Shown: positions 61,659 to 64,000 of the stretch, piece by piece | How the letters are laid out: the number at the start of each line of letters is the position of its first letter | Numbering within the stretch: position 1 is the stretch's first letter | Origin: Amycolatopsis sp. CA-230715 | GTDB lineage: Bacteria; Actinomycetota; Actinomycetes; Mycobacteriales; Pseudonocardiaceae | Assembly: GCF_018736145.1 (NCBI RefSeq) | Contig: NZ_CP059997.1 | Location: 8,307,501 to 8,371,500 of the forward strand | DNA: 64,000 nt | Direction: 5' to 3' | Notes under the pieces: model-generated | Databases searched by the model: none | What the model saw: the letters and a program-made list of their open reading frames with translations, nothing else | Told to the model about the DNA's origin: nothing | Position numbers and translations under genes: made by a program

Positions 61659-62438
61659 TCAGGAGATCGGCGGGCGGTACACCTTGGTGAGCTTGCCCGC
61701 CGCCGCCCGGTCGAGCAGCCACAGCGTCCGCCGCTGGCCGCGGGCGCCCGCCACCGGCAGTTGCACTTCGCCCGCGCCGGAGAGCGCCAGCGCCACCGCG
61801 TCCGCCTTCGCTTCGCCGCCGGTCATCAGCCACACGTCGTGCGAGCGCCTGATCGTCGGCAGGGTCAGCGAGATCCGGGTCGGCGGCGGTTTCGGGCAGT
61901 TCCGCACGGCCACCACGGTCCGCTCGGTCTCGTGGACCGCGGGGGACTCCGGGAACACCGACGCGGTGTGGCCTTCGCCGCCGAGGCCGAGCAGCGTGAT
62001 GTCGAACGACGGCACGTCGCCGTGGTCCTCGGGCTGCGCGTTCTTCGCTAGCACTTCCGCGTACGCGGCGGCGGCCGCTTCGGGGTCGTCGCCGAACTCG
62101 CCGTCCGACGGCGCCATCGCGTGCACCCGCGCCGGGTCCAGCGGCACGTGGTCGAGCAGCGCTTCGCGCGCCTGCTTCTCGTTGCGGTCGTCGCTGTCCG
62201 CCGGGACGAACCGCTCGTCGCCCCAGTAGACGTCCAGCCGCGACCAGTCGATGGCGTCCCGCGCGGCCGAATCGCGGAGCTGTTCGAGCACCGCGATCCC
62301 GGTGCCGCCGCCGGTGAGCACGAGCGACGCGGATCCCTTGGCCGCCTGCACGTCGACCAGCTTGGTGACCAGCCGCGCCGCGGCCGCGGCCGCGAGCAGC
62401 TCGGTGTTCGCGTAGACGACGACCTCGGTCTTACTCAC
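61659..62438 (-). CDS. pgl: 6-phosphogluconolactonase
   Basis: Hydrolyses 6-phosphogluconolactone in the oxidative pentose phosphate pathway. 259 residues from GTG 62438, overlapping the opcA stop (GTGA). LVLTGGGTGIAVLEQL is the phosphate-site loop; DVYWGDERFVPADSDDRNE, LLGLGGEGHTASVFP and DVWLMTGGEAKADAV are diagnostic. The open frame further upstream is a shadow of opcA. Confidence 0.96.
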   Translation of the reverse strand: MSKTEVVVYANTELLAAAAAARLVTKLVDVQAAKGSASLVLTGGGTGIAVLEQLRDSAARDAIDWSRLDVYWGDERFVPADSDDRNEKQAREALLDHVPLDPARVHAMAPSDGEFGDDPEAAAAAYAEVLAKNAQPEDHGDVPSFDITLLGLGGEGHTASVFPESPAVHETERTVVAVRNCPKPPPTRISLTLPTIRRSHDVWLMTGGEAKADAVALALSGAGEVQLPVAGARGQRRTLWLLDRAAAGKLTKVYRPPIS

Positions 62439-63451
62439 GCCTCGCCCTTCCCTGCCGCGGCGGCGGCAGCCGCGGGCGTGGTGGTGGTCGCCTTCTTCCT
62501 GGCGGCGGCCGGTTTCGCGGCGGACTTGGCGGCTCCCGCGGCGAACTTGCCGAGCCCGCCGAGCGACGCTTCGTAGATCTCGTCGGGATCGAGCCTGCGC
62601 AGCTCCTCGATCAGGCAGTCCTTCGTGTCCCTGCGCTGCAACGCGATCCGCCTCGTCGGCTGGCCGGGCTGGGTCAGCGTGCCGACGCGGCCGTCGGGCC
62701 GGTGCAGTTCGATCGTGCCGGACCGGCGTTCGAGGGTCACCGAAACGATGCCCTGCGCACTGCTCGTCTTGACCCGCTTGACCGGAACCTTCAGGTACGC
62801 CGCGAGCCAGCCCGCGAGCAGTTCCGTGGACGGCGAATCCGCTTCGCCGGTCACCGTCGCCGACTGCACCTTCTCGTACGGCGGAAGGTCGAGAGCCGAC
62901 ACGAGCTGCGCGCGCCAGCGCGTCAGCCGCGTCCACGCCAGGTCCGTGTCACCCTCCACATAGGACTTCGCGCGGGTGGTGAGCGCCCTGATCGGGTTGC
63001 GCTCGGCGGCGGAGTCGGTGATCCGGCGCTGCGCCAGCTCCCCGAGCGGGTCCTTCGCCGGTGCCTTCGGGCCGGTGCCGGGCCACCAGGTGACGATCGG
63101 CGCGTCCGGCAGCAGCAGCGGCACGACCGCGCTCTGCCCCTGCGCGGCGAGCGGCCCGTACAGGCGCAGCACGATCACCTCGCTGGCACCCGCGTCACCG
63201 CCGACCCTGATCTGGCCGTCGATCCTGGCACCCGCGGTGCGGGCGCCCTTCGCGACCACGATCACCCGCGACGGGTGCTCCCGGCTCGCTTCGTTCGCGG
63301 CGTCTATGGCCTCTTCGAGCTTGTCGTCGTCATCCGCCGCGATGACCAGGGTAAGCACCCTGCCCAGCGCCACGGCGCCGCCGCGCTCGCGCAGCTCCAC
63401 GAGTTTCTTGTTGAGCTGCGACGTAGTGGTGGAAGGAAGATCGATGATCAC
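62435..63451 (-). CDS. opcA: Glucose-6-phosphate dehydrogenase assembly protein OpcA
   Basis: Activates or assembles glucose-6-phosphate dehydrogenase in cyanobacteria and actinobacteria, and mediates its redox control. 338 residues from GTG 63451, with GGAGG 5 bases upstream; the start overlaps the zwf stop. ATG 63463 is an alternative. VVPLLLPDAPIVTWWPG, TDLAWTRLTRWRAQLVSALD (motif WTRLTRWRAQL) and LQRRDTKDCLIEELRRLDPD (motif CLIEELRRLDPDEIY) are typical. The C-terminal 35 residues are a low-complexity Ala/Lys/Thr tail. Confidence 0.95.
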   Translation of the reverse strand: MIIDLPSTTTSQLNKKLVELRERGGAVALGRVLTLVIAADDDDKLEEAIDAANEASREHPSRVIVVAKGARTAGARIDGQIRVGGDAGASEVIVLRLYGPLAAQGQSAVVPLLLPDAPIVTWWPGTGPKAPAKDPLGELAQRRITDSAAERNPIRALTTRAKSYVEGDTDLAWTRLTRWRAQLVSALDLPPYEKVQSATVTGEADSPSTELLAGWLAAYLKVPVKRVKTSSAQGIVSVTLERRSGTIELHRPDGRVGTLTQPGQPTRRIALQRRDTKDCLIEELRRLDPDEIYEASLGGLGKFAAGAAKSAAKPAAARKKATTTTPAAAAAAAGKGEA

Positions 63452-64000
63452 GGGCGCCTCCATTTCCGGCCGTCGCGCTCCAGCATTTCGTCGGCCGAAG
63501 GCGGACCCCACGAACCGGGCGTGTACGTTTCCGGCTCGCCCTTCTTCGCCCAGTGGTCGAGGATCGGGTCGAGGATGTTCCAGGACAGCTCGACCTCTTC
63601 GTTCACCGGGAACAGCGAAGGCTCGCCGAGCAGCACGTCCAGGATCAGGCGTTCGTAGGCCTCCGGCGAAGACTCGGTGAACGCGTGGCCGTAGCCGAAG
63701 TCCATCGTGACGTCGCGGACCTCCATCGTGGTGCCGGGCACCTTGGAGCCGAACCGCAGTGTCACGCCCTCGTCCGGCTGAACCCGGATCACCAATGCGT
63801 TCTGGCCCAGTTCCTCGGTGGCCGTGGAGTCGAACGGCAGGTGCGGCGCGCGCTTGAACACGACCGCGATCTCGGTGACCCTGCGGCCGAGCCGCTTGCC
63901 GGTGCGCAGGTAGAACGGCACCCCGGCCCACCGGCGGTTGTGCACGCCCAGCGTCACGGCCGCGTAGGTCTCGGTCTTCGAGTCCTTCGCGAACCCGCCC
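63448..64000 (-). CDS. zwf: Glucose-6-phosphate 1-dehydrogenase (C-terminal part)
   Basis: The gene runs off the right edge; 183 C-terminal residues are visible. RWAGVPFYLRTGKRL is the conserved active-site-proximal motif. FKRAPHLPF, NALVIRVQPDEGVTLRF and AYERLILDVLLGEPSLF follow, all typical of the enzyme. First enzyme of the oxidative pentose phosphate pathway. Coupled to opcA by a 4-base overlap. Confidence 0.96.
   Translation of the reverse strand, partial: GGFAKDSKTETYAAVTLGVHNRRWAGVPFYLRTGKRLGRRVTEIAVVFKRAPHLPFDSTATEELGQNALVIRVQPDEGVTLRFGSKVPGTTMEVRDVTMDFGYGHAFTESSPEAYERLILDVLLGEPSLFPVNEEVELSWNILDPILDHWAKKGEPETYTPGSWGPPSADEMLERDGRKWRRP

Overview
This window is high-GC actinobacterial chromosome. 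The markers are an actinobacterial integration host factor, gmk-rpoZ-coaBC-metK-priA, fmt-rsmB-rpe-rib, uvrC-rapZ-yvcK-whiA, gap-pgk-tpiA-secG, rbpA, a pgl-opcA-zwf run, a glucosyl-3-phosphoglycerate synthase and ESX-type secreted proteins. Gene content and order point to the Pseudonocardiales and are Amycolatopsis-like. The genus cannot be proven from the sequence alone.

Layout. 0-5.7 kb: nucleotide, coenzyme A and SAM synthesis and replication-restart genes. 5.7-12.3 kb: an accessory insert between priA and fmt, holding a lower-GC non-coding stretch, a PAP2 phosphatase, a three-gene ESX-type operon, and a divergent secreted pair (pyroglutamyl-peptidase-like protein and gamma-glutamyltransferase). 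12.4-19 kb: fmt, rsmB, a flavoprotein, rpe and a translationally coupled riboflavin operon. 19-23 kb: small regulators, an exonuclease, a dehalogenase-like protein, a secreted protease and a cluster of palindromic repeats. 23.1-28.1 kb: uvrC-rapZ-yvcK-whiA. 28.1-54.1 kb: a 26-kb accessory block lying where many actinobacteria have whiA close to gap. 54.1-58 kb: lower glycolysis, secG and rbpA. 58-64 kb, mostly on the minus strand: an orphan sensor kinase, a PadR-flavin monooxygenase pair, then pgl, opcA and the 3' part of zwf.

The accessory block is the most interesting part. It holds a MurJ-like flippase gene, gpgS, a sterol-desaturase-like gene with a divergent TetR regulator, and a HipA-like kinase with a DUF3037 partner. 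It also holds a four-gene unit headed by a caspase-NTPase-TPR protein, with a divergent alpha/beta hydrolase. Finally it carries a kleisin/KITE/SMC-like trio related to MukFEB, MksFEB and JetABC (Wadjet), with no JetD/MksG nuclease gene anywhere in the window. These look like stress, conflict or chromosome-maintenance modules, but their functions here are inferred from domains only.

Control features that can be read directly include about a dozen genes whose start codon lies 5-9 bases after a TAnnnT -10 hexamer (leaderless transcripts). Several palindromes sit on promoters: xth/HAD, murJ-like, TetR/desaturase, hipA-like, map, padR, and the pyroglutamyl-peptidase-like/ggt pair. Several strong terminator hairpins are visible. 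A dispersed family of intergenic palindromes has 9-bp arms CCCCGAAGG/CCTTCGGGG and seven copies; one pair abuts a truncated LysE-family gene.
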